A DNA stretch of 64,000 bases from Ferranicluibacter rubi (GCF_011603255.1 NZ_JAANCM010000004.1:1-64000), one strand, 5' to 3'. Shown: positions 8,908 through 17,100, numbered from the stretch's first letter. Notes: generated from the sequence alone by a model not told the origin. Made by a program: numbers and translations.

Positions 8908-9446
8908 GCGCATTTTCTCCCGTGGTTAGGATGGAAATCGTATTTCAATTCGGCATCTTTCCTTGCTTTTGCGGCGTCTTCCTTTCTCTCAAAGTGTCCG
9001 AGCGAAATTTTCCGTCCTCGGCCCGTAATGAAGGCGACCCATTTTCTGGTTTGTTTGCTGAAATAGACGCCGCAAATCCCTGAGGTGTTGCTCTTGGGCA
9101 TTGCCTGATTTCGCATGTTCTCGCTGTGGCTCACGCTTCTCAATTCGGAGAAGCGGTTGTCGTCGCGACGGCCCTCTTTGTGGTCAATCCTGTCTGGCCA
9201 CTGCCCAGTCTCGATTGCCCAAATGAGTCTGTGAACCTCGTACTTTCGCCCTTGGTAGGCGACATAGCGATAGCCCGTTGATTTGCTGATGCACCCAGCT
9301 TTCTTGCCTGCATACAGCGCGTTCCATCTACGGTAGTCACGAAAGCACTTAAACGCGGGCTCCGGTCGCTCCTTCCAGTAAAGCTCACCGTGTGATGAAT
9401 CGTAGTGAAACAGGCTCTTGAGTAGATCGAGAGGCAGTTCCTTCAT
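8904..9446 (-). CDS. HNH endonuclease with C-terminal AP2 domain
   Basis: 180 aa. The N-terminal half has the HNH_3 pattern (VHRLIWAIETGQWP, then RIDHKEGRRDDNRFSELR, then SENMRNQ). The C-terminal half is an AP2-type DNA-binding domain (SGICGVYFSKQTRKWVAFI to GHFERKEDAAKAR). This HNH-AP2 layout is common in free-standing phage homing endonucleases. It is wedged between the Xis-like gene and integrase, joined to both by 4-nt overlaps. The start at 9446 gives ATGA coupling; 9452 is also possible. Confidence 0.9.
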   Translation of the reverse strand: MKELPLDLLKSLFHYDSSHGELYWKERPEPAFKCFRDYRRWNALYAGKKAGCISKSTGYRYVAYQGRKYEVHRLIWAIETGQWPDRIDHKEGRRDDNRFSELRSVSHSENMRNQAMPKSNTSGICGVYFSKQTRKWVAFITGRGRKISLGHFERKEDAAKARKDAELKYDFHPNHGRKCA

Positions 9447-9685
9447 GACCATGTTTCCTGACCATCAAGGCCAATAGCGGCCGGTGCCGACGATGGGGTG
9501 AGTCCATATCGCCGATCAAGGAATGCTTCGCAGGCGGGCCAATACCTTCGGCCGCCGAAAAGCGGGTCCGGCTCGGGGAACCCTGATTTCGACAGGGCAG
9601 AAAGAGCGTCCTTCAGCAGGTCGGTCTTGACTCCGATGCGTTCGGCGAGCTCGGCCTCTGTGAGGAAAAGAGCGTTGGCTTTCAT
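9443..9685 (-). CDS. Small winged-helix/HTH protein, candidate excisionase
   Basis: 80 aa, beginning with a helix-turn-helix-like segment (LFLTEAELAERIGVKTDLLKDAL) followed by FGGRRYWPACEAFLDRRYGL, resembling MerR/Xis-like winged helices. Size, basic wing and position one gene from the integrase suggest the recombination directionality factor, but that is inference. ATGA overlaps link it to both neighbours. Confidence 0.65.
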   Translation of the reverse strand: MKANALFLTEAELAERIGVKTDLLKDALSALSKSGFPEPDPLFGGRRYWPACEAFLDRRYGLTPSSAPAAIGLDGQETWS

Positions 9686-10548
9686 GTCCCCTCCACGCGA
9701 ACGTCAACCTGGGCGCCCGCAACATTGGTCGTGGCAAAGCTCAACAGGTCGATGCTGAGAACCGTGAGCTTGGCGCGTTTGAAGACGTGGATAGAAAAAC
9801 CTGACGCCGTCCGGCTGACAATGCGGAATTGCGTATCGGTGTCGGTACCGACGAGCGCCGGCTGAACGCTCGGGGCTGAGACGAACGGCGTGGGGAATGT
9901 CACAGTGTGCAGCCCGGCTGCTGTCGTGAGCCCGTTGTAAGCCTCGATGCGCTGCGGATAGTTCGCCGGCAACTGCGAACGCATGATCTGGCCAGCGAGA
10001 TCCGCCAGCGCGTGGCCGTGCGTGGCTGTGGCGAAATCGGTGAAGGCACGCAAGGCGGCGCTGCCAAGCCCGAGGTTTGCCCGTGCCTGTGTCAACTGTG
10101 CTGCGGTCAGCGTTTGTGCTGCATCCACCCGCAAGCGCATGCTGAGGGCCAGCAGCATCGTCGAGCCGAAATGCGGGTCGTTCTCGATCGCGTCGGCGAA
10201 TTCCTTCAGGGTGTCGAGGGTGGCGGGAGAGGTTGCAACCAGCGCCTTGAATGCCTGAACCATCTCGTCGGTCGTGACGCGGTTCTCGATCTCCTGGAGC
10301 AAGCTCGACAGCGTGCCCTCTGCGGCCACCATGCGCGCCCGCATGCCGTTCACGCCGCCCTCGCATGCATGAACCATGCGAAGTGCGTTTGCGAGCTGAT
10401 CGGTCATCACCTGCGTTTCGTCGGCGGCCTGCGCCGCTGCGAGTTCCTGCTGCCGAGCCTCACGCCGCACGCGGCGTTTCAGCTCCTCGGCGGTCTCGTG
10501 GACTCCCGGCAGTGATTGGCGATAGTAGGCTGTGTCTTTGTGCTTCAC
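9682..10548 (-). CDS. Tail-fibre-like protein inside the lysogeny operon
   Basis: 288 aa. The N-terminal third is basic and coiled-coil-like. Residues about 100-125 carry the fibre motif TLDTLKEFADAIENDPHFG, matching TLDELAAALGDDPNF at the end of the late tail fibre (46418-48466). The C-terminal part is beta-rich (YNGLTTAAGLHTVTFPTPF onward), like phage fibre or H-type lectin tips. It is unusual to find this on the minus strand between xis and recombination genes. It could be an alternative receptor-binding protein, a lysogen-expressed surface or adsorption-blocking factor, or a fibre remnant fused to a new N-terminus. Confidence 0.7.
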   Translation of the reverse strand: MKHKDTAYYRQSLPGVHETAEELKRRVRREARQQELAAAQAADETQVMTDQLANALRMVHACEGGVNGMRARMVAAEGTLSSLLQEIENRVTTDEMVQAFKALVATSPATLDTLKEFADAIENDPHFGSTMLLALSMRLRVDAAQTLTAAQLTQARANLGLGSAALRAFTDFATATHGHALADLAGQIMRSQLPANYPQRIEAYNGLTTAAGLHTVTFPTPFVSAPSVQPALVGTDTDTQFRIVSRTASGFSIHVFKRAKLTVLSIDLLSFATTNVAGAQVDVRVEGT

Positions 10549-10817
10549 TCCCCCACCTCCCTGATCTGGGGATCGGGGTCGATGAAGACGTGATTGATGG
10601 CATCTGCAATCTGCTGGTACTGCTCGTCGGTGATCTCGTGAGCGGCGTCGTTGGCGATACCGAAAACGATTTCCCAGAGTTCAGAGCCGTCAAGCTTCAC
10701 GGCAGGCACGTGGCCAATGCCATTGCAGACTTGGCAAAGCAGCGACGGATAGCCGACCGGGCAGCTTTCGTCCTGGGCAATTCCCGTGCAGGGGCATGGC
10801 ATTTGCTTCTCGCTCAT
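10545..10817 (-). CDS. Small Cys-rich phage protein
   Basis: 90 aa. The N-terminal part has CPCTG, then C and a CQVCNGIGH block, resembling a zinc ribbon or DnaJ-type zinc knuckle. The rest is acidic. The function is not recognised. It is coupled by ATGA overlaps on both sides within the leftward operon. Confidence 0.7.
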   Translation of the reverse strand: MSEKQMPCPCTGIAQDESCPVGYPSLLCQVCNGIGHVPAVKLDGSELWEIVFGIANDAAHEITDEQYQQIADAINHVFIDPDPQIREVGE

Positions 10818-11239
10818 GCTGCGATCCTCACGGTTGCGCTGCGCGTGAATTTTCCAAACGTCAGGTCACAGAAGCAGTCGGAGATATTGAGCCAGAGGCT
10901 GTACTTCGCTTTTGCGGCGGAGACGGCGACAACGGTCGATGTCTGGCCTTCGTAAGTGACGGCATAGACCCGATGCTTGTCGCCGATTTCCTTCAGATGC
11001 TGCCTGAGCGCTTTCCGGCCGGCCTCGGTGACAAAGAAGTATGTCATGCGGCTGGGCTCAATGCTGCTCTCGGTCCCCCAGTACGGAGAGGCTGCGAATG
11101 CCTTCCCGTGCTCGCTATCGGCGGCCGTCGCAAAGTAGTTGCGGTAGCTCTCGGCCATTGGATCGACAGGCCGGCCTAGGGCGTGGTCGATGTGATCCAT
11201 CACCTTGTCTTTGAGGCATCGGTTGACTTGTCGGCTCAT
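10814..11239 (-). CDS. Hypothetical phage protein
   Basis: About 141 aa from the ATG at 11239 (start MSRQVNRCLKDK), chosen because it overlaps the upstream stop as ATGA; the longer frame to 11287 is N-terminally unsupported. It contains EAGRKALRQHLKEIGDKHRVYAVTYEG and a hydrophobic C-terminal half. The family is not recognised. Confidence 0.7.
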   Translation of the reverse strand: MSRQVNRCLKDKVMDHIDHALGRPVDPMAESYRNYFATAADSEHGKAFAASPYWGTESSIEPSRMTYFFVTEAGRKALRQHLKEIGDKHRVYAVTYEGQTSTVVAVSAAKAKYSLWLNISDCFCDLTFGKFTRSATVRIAA

Positions 11240-11814
11240 TCGGCAGAGCCCTCCGTGGCTGCGAGAGCGCGCGTGATCCGGTTCCAAGCGATAGCCTCGA
11301 AGTCGATCTCGCTGTCGCTCGGCGTTTTTCCTGCTGCGATCGTCATCTCGTTGAGGTGATGCCAGCGGGCGAATTCCTTGATCGTCGTGAGGAGTTCGCT
11401 GCCCACCACATCTGTCGAGGGTGCTGGGCTTCCCGCTTCATGGGGTGGGGTGGAGAGGGCGGAGAGGATGCGACGCTCGTAATCGGCTTGGGCGGCGGAT
11501 TGTGCTTCGTCTTCGGTCGAGTGCAGTGAAACAAAGCCTCCAGCATGAAGCATATGCCACACTGCACCGTGCGGCTCGACCTCATAGAGGCCGAAAGGGG
11601 TTTCGGCTGCGAACCCACGGTTAAGGACCCACTCCAGCGCCTTCACCGTCCCGACGTTGACAGCCGGATCGGGGGCGTTCATCCGGTCACAGATTTCTTT
11701 CGCGATGTGCGTCTTCATCGTCGCGATCATATCTTGGCCGCGATAAACCCAAGCGTAGTTTGCCTCGCCTTCTGAGCCGTGCTGAATGCCATAGCGCCAA
11801 AGCTTCTCAGTCAT
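11236..11814 (-). CDS. Hypothetical phage protein
   Basis: 192 aa starting MTEKLWRYGIQ at 11814; upstream in-frame sequence overlaps the previous gene and reads as low-complexity shadow. It has WRYGIQHGSEGEANYAWVYRG near the start and a Pro-rich linker, and is rich in Trp. No domain is recognised. It overlaps the upstream gene by 8 bp and the downstream gene by 4 bp. Confidence 0.65.
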   Translation of the reverse strand: MTEKLWRYGIQHGSEGEANYAWVYRGQDMIATMKTHIAKEICDRMNAPDPAVNVGTVKALEWVLNRGFAAETPFGLYEVEPHGAVWHMLHAGGFVSLHSTEDEAQSAAQADYERRILSALSTPPHEAGSPAPSTDVVGSELLTTIKEFARWHHLNEMTIAAGKTPSDSEIDFEAIAWNRITRALAATEGSAE

Positions 11815-12340
11815 GGCTTTTCTCCTGAAGGGCGACGATAACCGATTGAGCGACGACAGAGCAGAAGACCGACGTTTCCGGCCCTTGCAGGAGGTCGCTC
11901 TCAAAGCTCGGCATGGGGATATGCTCGTTGATGGCGTTGCGCATCGCGCACATTGCGTCGAATGTGTCACGACTATTCATCCGCCAAACCTCGGCATCCT
12001 TTGTCAATCTCTCCACCCGCGAGAGCAGAGCGGCGTTCTCGGCCTTGAGTGCTGAAAGCGCTCGTCGCTTCGTCAGAGGCGCATAGCCGAGCGCCTTCAT
12101 GGCGGCGATAAGTGTGCGGACGGAGCCTCTTGCAGAGTTTCGATGTTTTGAGGTTTGCTTTGACCATTTCAGTGTAAAATCGTCCGACCTTTCGACATGA
12201 ACACGATGCGCGATCCGGTCGATTTCGTCAGCTTCCGGCTCGGCTTTCACCTCAACCGCCTTGGCAATCGCAGCCTGCACTTCCTCCCTTGTGAAGTTCT
12301 CGGAGGAAACGGAAGGGGAGAGGATGTCGGGGGTGCTCAT
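11807..12340 (-). CDS. Hypothetical phage protein with coiled coil
   Basis: 177 aa starting MSTPDILSPS at 12340, where the ATG overlaps the upstream stop (ATGA). The middle is basic and Ser-rich. A helical segment (LSALKAENAALLSRVERL) is predicted coiled coil, followed by a segment with MCAMRNAINEHIPMP. The function is not recognised. Confidence 0.65.
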   Translation of the reverse strand: MSTPDILSPSVSSENFTREEVQAAIAKAVEVKAEPEADEIDRIAHRVHVERSDDFTLKWSKQTSKHRNSARGSVRTLIAAMKALGYAPLTKRRALSALKAENAALLSRVERLTKDAEVWRMNSRDTFDAMCAMRNAINEHIPMPSFESDLLQGPETSVFCSVVAQSVIVALQEKSHD

Positions 12341-12876
12341 GGGTTGATCTCCTGAGTGGGGGTGGAGAGGGCAGGAGGGCTTGGGAGAGGCATCCAGTGA
12401 GTGGGCATCATGGTATCTTCGGAGAAACCTCCATCCCAAGACAACCAAGCCGGGGGCTCGTTTTCATCAACATCCGGGTCTGGTATCGATGTGTGCGTGG
12501 GTGGTATGAACCAAGATCCGGCACTGACGCGAAATGTCTTGCCCGGCGTTCCGTCGCCTTGCGGGCAAAACATAATGATTTCTGTACCGTCCTTTGGTGC
12601 GGTCTCGATAGGTTGCCACTCCACCCGCGACAGTAGGCCATCACGTTCGGCGGCGAGGGCTTCCAACGAGATTTCGAAATTGGTCAGCGGAGCGGCGTCG
12701 AGCATGTCTTGCCATGTGGTCTCTAGGAGGACGGACCATTCTTCGCCAGCCTTCACCATTTCTCGGGATGGCTTGATAGGTACAAGCATGTAGCCAGCCG
12801 GGAATGCCGCCGGCTCGGGCCGCACCTCCCCCTCTACCGCCGTCTCACTCCCTGTGCGGGTGTCGTGGGTGGTCAT
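12337..12876 (-). CDS. DUF551-containing phage protein
   Basis: 179 aa. The C-terminal half matches the DUF551 pattern: WQPIETAPKDGTEIIMF, a Trp-rich middle (AGSWF, PAWLSWDGG) and PTHWMPLPSPP at the end. DUF551 proteins are frequent in phage early and recombination regions and have no established activity. The start at 12876 overlaps the upstream stop (ATGA). Confidence 0.75.
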   Translation of the reverse strand: MTTHDTRTGSETAVEGEVRPEPAAFPAGYMLVPIKPSREMVKAGEEWSVLLETTWQDMLDAAPLTNFEISLEALAAERDGLLSRVEWQPIETAPKDGTEIIMFCPQGDGTPGKTFRVSAGSWFIPPTHTSIPDPDVDENEPPAWLSWDGGFSEDTMMPTHWMPLPSPPALSTPTQEINP

Positions 12877-13226
12877 GCTGCACACCATCCCATTGCGAGG
12901 TGATCACGGCGCTCGTCGTATGCTCGGTCGGGGTCGGGCAGACGGGATTCGTTGAGCGCGGTGTGGAAGTGTTCGGCGGCGTGCTCGGACTTCTGGATCT
13001 CGTCGGCGATGATCGCGAAGATGCCGTCCTTGACTGCGTGCGGTAGGCCGAGATAGCCGTTCCCGCGCGGGATCAGCCGCACCCCGTCGTCGAACGTGAT
13101 GCTCGCGACATAGAAGCCGTCGCATTCGTCATCGACGAGCTCGGCGATACCCCGCGCATCAAAGCACTCGGTGATCGGATAGATGCCGTCGAAATCGTAG
13201 TCGCAGGAGAACGGCTTGTTGCGCAT
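12873..13226 (-). CDS. Hypothetical phage protein
   Basis: 117 aa, acidic (pattern DGIYPITECFDARGIAELVDDE), with a helix containing two histidines near residue 85. No family is recognised. Its ATG lies 2 bp after the ATPase stop, so it is translated as part of the same operon. Confidence 0.65.
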   Translation of the reverse strand: MRNKPFSCDYDFDGIYPITECFDARGIAELVDDECDGFYVASITFDDGVRLIPRGNGYLGLPHAVKDGIFAIIADEIQKSEHAAEHFHTALNESRLPDPDRAYDERRDHLAMGWCAA

Positions 13227-13228
13227 GG

Positions 13229-14347
13229 TTATCCCTCGATCAGGCCGGTGACGTAGGTGTTGGTGGCGTCCGCGTCGGCGTGGCCTTTCAGCCGATCGTT
13301 GTGGGCGGAGAGGATCTGCTTGCCGATGTCGACGAGGTACTGCTCGGTGAGCTTGACCTTCTCGCGTGCGTGCGTGGCCATGAGACTTTCACGGTCGATC
13401 TCGCTCGCAAGCGCCTGATGGTACGCGAGCAGCACGGAATTGTTGGGCGCCGATGCTTGGGAGGTCTGTTCGGCGCCCGCATCAGCCGCGGGCTTTGTCT
13501 GCGCCGGCTGAGCTACTGGATTGGTGTTCTCGCCGCGTGCCCAAGCACGGAGACGGCGGCCGGTCTCCATAGAAACCTGCTTGCCGGGCTGGAAGAACTG
13601 AGCATACGGAGCATTCAGCTTGCCGTAGAATTCGCCGTTCTGCATCAGCGGCACGCCCTTGGCGTCCGGAGTGACCATGAACGAGATGGTCATATCGTAG
13701 AGCATATTTTGCTCGCAGATCGGCTGCCATCCGATGTTCTGGACGGTCATTTTCTTGCGGCCGTTGTGGTCCTCGATCTCGACCGGCTTCGTGACCTCGC
13801 GCGCCCGGAAGCAGAAAATGACGTGCGCCCTGACCTGCCGCAGGTTCTTCATCAGGTGCGTCTTGTGCTCGGACTTCGGAACAGCCCATGCCGGGAAATT
13901 GAACTTGTGCATCTCCCAATCGGCAAAGGACTCGTATGGCTTCTTCGCCAGCCGGACCATCTCGGCGGTGTGCATGTCGTGGAGCCCGCCGACGCCCTCC
14001 CACTCGTCGGAAGCGGAGTCGATAACAACGACGCGAGCGCCAACCTTGTCAACGGCCTCATTGATCGCCAGCCAGATCGCCTTGGGGCTGAACGGCGGCC
14101 GCATGTCCATGTACTTCACGCGGAACAGGAATTCCCTGAGGAGTTCGGACTGCGGCCGGGTGTCAAAGGGCGTGGGGAAGTAGTGCCGCGCGCGACCGCC
14201 CTCGGTGTCGATGAAAGCGATTGGCTCGTCGCCAGCAAGGCCCAGCGCCAACAGCAGCGCGCTGACGGTCTTGCCCGAGCCGGACGGCCCGGCAACGCCA
14301 ATGATCAGGGACGTGTCATCTCGCACGCCATCGGTGAAGGTGTTCAT
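13229..14347 (-). CDS. RecA-like P-loop ATPase, Sak4-type recombination protein
   Basis: 372 aa from the ATG at 14347 (TGATG overlap with the nuclease gene). The Walker A GPSGSGKT is at residues 20-27 and a Walker B-like VVVID ends at D110. A RecA-like core runs to about residue 250, followed by a Pro/Ala-rich linker and a C-terminal helical part. This matches the AAA/RecA-core phage proteins grouped with Sak4 single-strand annealing proteins. Position directly after a RecE-like exonuclease supports a two-component recombination system acting on phage DNA ends. A general NTP-binding replication factor is the alternative. Confidence 0.8.
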   Translation of the reverse strand: MNTFTDGVRDDTSLIIGVAGPSGSGKTVSALLLALGLAGDEPIAFIDTEGGRARHYFPTPFDTRPQSELLREFLFRVKYMDMRPPFSPKAIWLAINEAVDKVGARVVVIDSASDEWEGVGGLHDMHTAEMVRLAKKPYESFADWEMHKFNFPAWAVPKSEHKTHLMKNLRQVRAHVIFCFRAREVTKPVEIEDHNGRKKMTVQNIGWQPICEQNMLYDMTISFMVTPDAKGVPLMQNGEFYGKLNAPYAQFFQPGKQVSMETGRRLRAWARGENTNPVAQPAQTKPAADAGAEQTSQASAPNNSVLLAYHQALASEIDRESLMATHAREKVKLTEQYLVDIGKQILSAHNDRLKGHADADATNTYVTGLIEG

Positions 14348-15387
14348 CAGCACGGTCCTGCAATGGGGGTAGAGCGGTAGGGCTTGCTCTCGAAGAAGGG
14401 GAATGGATCCAGCCCGAGTCCCTGCAAACGCGGATCTTCGATCTCGCGGGCCGACCACGAGGTATCAATATATGCGGGCATTTCGGCGGTCTGGATCTCG
14501 GTCGGGTATCCCGGCCAACGGTTCTCGGCCATGCACTTCCGCCATAGCAGAAAGGCGTTCGAGACCATCTTCTCGCCGATGAGCCGGCCGCCATTGTCGA
14601 CGCGGACGACGGACACCTCGTGCGGGGCTTCCTGCTCCTGCATGATGAAGAGGAAATCGAGCTTCATCTCGTGGCGGTCGATCTGGGGGAACAGGCGACG
14701 GATGCCACGGCGATAGAACGCGTCCTGAAAATGATAGGTGTTGTTGTAGAGCGTGCGGGATACTGCCTGGGGCGAGACCTGCATGCCGGTGGTCTTGTAG
14801 TCGAGAATGGTCAGGCGATCGAGCGCGACGTCGAGGCGGTCGATGCGCGCCCGGGCCCAATGATCGCCGCACGGGTCGATCCAGGCGGCTGTGACCTCGT
14901 TCAGCAGGTTCGACGACGTGCCGGCAGGGTCCGCCAGACCGCGCAATGCCGGGTGCTCGCTGTCGATGAATAGCGCGCGGGCCTTGGCGACCATGGCGAG
15001 CGCAGTCTTGTGGTCAGCGACAAGCAGCGGGATCGCACCATCTGCCTGTGCCGCCTTCCGCTCGCCCTGCGCCTTGCCACCCTTGTAATCCTTGGCGTCG
15101 ATGACGCGGATCTCGGTCGGCTGGTTTAGGAGCAAGGCGTGTGCCGCACTGCCGATCTCGCGGATGTTGCTGTTCGCCTTCTCCTCGGGCTCCTGCGGGT
15201 TGAGACGCGGGTGAGCGGTGAAGGCGTGGCGCGGGCTCTCGTCGATGAGCTTGAGGGCGATCGAGCGGGAGAGGCTGGCAACGGGGGCCGGATCGGCGTG
15301 ATAGGACGCCTCGGACATACGGTATAAGCCCGGCTCGACGATCGTCTCGGAGTGGATGAGGTCGATCATTTCCATCTCCGGACTCAT
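14347..15387 (-). CDS. RecE-like PD-(D/E)XK exonuclease (DUF3799 type)
   Basis: 346 aa. Nuclease residues fit the exodeoxyribonuclease VIII-like PDDEXK fold: H83 (GSAAHALLL), E164 (LLNEVTAAW), D183 (ARIDRLD), and D196/K198 in LDYKTTG. The N-terminus (YHADPAPVASLSRSIALKLI) is characteristic of this group. It is expected to resect double-stranded DNA 5' ends and feed the ATPase/annealing protein encoded next to it. It overlaps both neighbours (ATGA, TGATG). Confidence 0.88.
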   Translation of the reverse strand: MSPEMEMIDLIHSETIVEPGLYRMSEASYHADPAPVASLSRSIALKLIDESPRHAFTAHPRLNPQEPEEKANSNIREIGSAAHALLLNQPTEIRVIDAKDYKGGKAQGERKAAQADGAIPLLVADHKTALAMVAKARALFIDSEHPALRGLADPAGTSSNLLNEVTAAWIDPCGDHWARARIDRLDVALDRLTILDYKTTGMQVSPQAVSRTLYNNTYHFQDAFYRRGIRRLFPQIDRHEMKLDFLFIMQEQEAPHEVSVVRVDNGGRLIGEKMVSNAFLLWRKCMAENRWPGYPTEIQTAEMPAYIDTSWSAREIEDPRLQGLGLDPFPFFESKPYRSTPIAGPC

Positions 15388-15914
15388 TGGAAGCTCACGG
15401 CGCCATCGTCGGCAGCCAGTTCAAACGCCTTCTTCCACTCTTGGTATCGCTGGTAGAACCAAGCGTCCCCGTGCGTCTGAGCGTCCGCATCGAAAGTCCT
15501 GAAGTCCTCAGAGAGCTTCTTGCTGACAACAGGGCCTATCGTGCCGTCGCAGTCGGAGAATTTGATGAGCTCCCAGAACAAGCCGCCTTTCGCAGCCCAC
15601 GCGCCGCGAGAGTGGTTATGGCGTTCGCTGTCGCCGGGCACAGAAGGGTAGCCAGCAAGCTTTGCGAGCTCTTCTCGAAAATCATTGTATCCGCCGTAGG
15701 AGCCGGCGCGAAACCCGAAGGATTCTTCGGCCTGATAGACGCCACGATCCTCAAGCCCTTCTTCCCGCCCGGGAAAGTCGCGGCTGACGTAAACGACAAG
15801 ATCATAGGCCTCTGGGGCAACGACGGTCAGCGTCTTGTCGTAGACATCCCCGTCGAGATACTTCACATCGTCGATCTTGCTGAGCTTGCTGTAAGCGGTG
15901 ACATCCAGACCCAT
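15384..15914 (-). CDS. Hypothetical phage protein
   Basis: 176 aa starting MGLDVTAYSKL at 15914, forming TGATG with the upstream stop. Aromatic and Gly-rich (SFGFRAGSYGGYNDFREELAKLAG), with a conserved-looking GGLFWELIKFSDCDGTIGP and a helical C-terminus. It resembles widespread phage proteins of unknown function. Confidence 0.7.
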   Translation of the reverse strand: MGLDVTAYSKLSKIDDVKYLDGDVYDKTLTVVAPEAYDLVVYVSRDFPGREEGLEDRGVYQAEESFGFRAGSYGGYNDFREELAKLAGYPSVPGDSERHNHSRGAWAAKGGLFWELIKFSDCDGTIGPVVSKKLSEDFRTFDADAQTHGDAWFYQRYQEWKKAFELAADDGAVSFQ

Positions 15915-16129
15915 CACGCGGCCTCCTGCGCTGCAAACGCCTCGATCCACTCGACGGCCGTCTCCACATCCGGCATGTAACCGGGCGCGGTCATGCCCTT
16001 GAATCCGGGTACGAAGCCGTTGGTGACGCGGAAGACGGTGCCGGTGCTACGGCCGATTGTGACGTCGAGAACCTCGTGGGCCGACGCGTCCATGTTGGCG
16101 GGGTGCTTGGCGAGGGCGATGGTCTTCAT
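15914..16129 (-). CDS. Hypothetical small phage protein
   Basis: 71 aa, beginning MKTIALAKHP and ending in an acidic helix (VETAVEWIEAFAAQ). No domain is recognised. Overlaps of 1 bp and 4 bp with its neighbours support translation as part of the operon. Confidence 0.6.
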   Translation of the reverse strand: MKTIALAKHPANMDASAHEVLDVTIGRSTGTVFRVTNGFVPGFKGMTAPGYMPDVETAVEWIEAFAAQEAA

Positions 16130-16512
16130 GCTGCACCGCCTTTTGCTTTTTCGATGACCGCTCGTGTTTCCTTGAGCATGTCGCCAACGCGGATCAGCAG
16201 CTCTTCTTTTGGGTCTCCCTCTGCAATCGCTCGACGAAGCATGACCAGATCGCCTTCGCGAACTTCCAATTCCGTCAGCAATTCAGGAGCGGCGGCGATC
16301 AGGCGAGCATTTGCTTCATAAAGCGTGATGCGATGCCGGGCGGCGGTGTGAGACATGCGGCAGACGTGAAACTCGCCATTCGCCATCGCCAGCGGCTTAT
16401 CGCGCTCGGCATCTGAATGCTCGGGCTGGACAGAGACATAGGTCAGGCCGCTCTCGAAGCTGACAGATGAAACGACCTTCCATGGACCCGGTGTGTGCTT
16501 GACGTCAGCCAT
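16126..16512 (-). CDS. Conserved phage protein of the HTPGPW / NARLIAAAPELL type
   Basis: 128 aa. It has the recurrent phage pattern HTPGPWKV at the N-terminus and ANARLIAAAPELL in the middle, followed by a helical tail. Such proteins are common in phage early regions and have no assigned role. The start at 16512 forms TGATG with the upstream stop; an in-frame GTG lies at 16515. Confidence 0.75.
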   Translation of the reverse strand: MADVKHTPGPWKVVSSVSFESGLTYVSVQPEHSDAERDKPLAMANGEFHVCRMSHTAARHRITLYEANARLIAAAPELLTELEVREGDLVMLRRAIAEGDPKEELLIRVGDMLKETRAVIEKAKGGAA

Positions 16513-16682
16513 CACACCCTCCCTGCGATCTCATACGCCCGCTCCTGCCGGCTGAACCCGGTGTGAGCCGCGTAGAGCGCGACAACGCCGATGACCGTGA
16601 TCAGCACGATCAGCAGCACGTCGTTTGCGCGGGTGGCGAGGGCTTTCAGTGTTCGGGGGTCGATATCTTTGCGGGGGTGCAT
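16512..16682 (-). CDS. Small single-pass membrane protein
   Basis: 56 aa from the ATG at 16682, chosen because GGAG lies 8 nt upstream; ATG 16694 is an alternative. One transmembrane segment (VLLIVLITVIGVVALYAA) follows a basic N-terminus. It could act in superinfection exclusion or be a generic membrane accessory; no family is recognised. Confidence 0.6.
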   Translation of the reverse strand: MHPRKDIDPRTLKALATRANDVLLIVLITVIGVVALYAAHTGFSRQERAYEIAGRV

Positions 16683-16743
16683 GACCGTCTCCATGGTGAT
16701 CCGTTTCGATATCCGCCGGTTGATGGGCGGATGCCGAAGCGGA

Positions 16744-16965
16744 TCAGGCAACGAAGCGAAGCTGCCCAGCTTTGATCTGCCGAGCATAGCGCGCGTTTTG
16801 ACGATCAGAGCTGTACGGGTAGCGCTTGCCGGTCTTTGGCAGCTTCTTGGTCTTGCTGATGCCCTGCGGCTTGTCTGCGATCAGCACGGGGGCTGCAGCG
16901 AGAGGTTCCGAGTGCGCCATCATCGACATTGCGATGAGGGATCCAATTCCGATTGTTCCGCGCAT
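16744..16965 (-). CDS. Small exported-looking basic protein, first gene after PL
   Basis: About 73 aa from ATG 16965 (or 75 from 16971); GGAG lies 8 or 2 nt upstream respectively. The N-terminus looks like a short signal peptide (MRGTIGIGSLIAMSMM), followed by a Lys/Arg/Tyr-rich tail. It is the first gene transcribed from PL. Function unknown. Confidence 0.55.
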   Translation of the reverse strand: MRGTIGIGSLIAMSMMAHSEPLAAAPVLIADKPQGISKTKKLPKTGKRYPYSSDRQNARYARQIKAGQLRFVA

Positions 16966-17004
16966 TCCCATTTCTCCATCTCGCTTGGTGCGGTTGATGG
17001 AGAA

Positions 17005-17033
17005 AATGTACCCATTACGTGTACGATCGTCAA
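17005..17033 (-). promoter_or_regulatory. PL promoter with overlapping repressor operator
   Basis: On the minus strand -35 TTGACG (17033-17028) and -10 TACATT (17010-17005) are separated by exactly 17 bp. The operator word ATGTACCCA (17006-17014, plus strand) covers the -10. A near match (TGGGTAAT) lies at 17053-17060. It faces the leftward recombination/integration operon. Confidence 0.75.
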
Positions 17034-17100
17034 CCCCAAAATGTGTACAGTTTGGGTAATGGCGCAACGCTATGATCTTGCAGGCGAATGGAGGTTCGGC

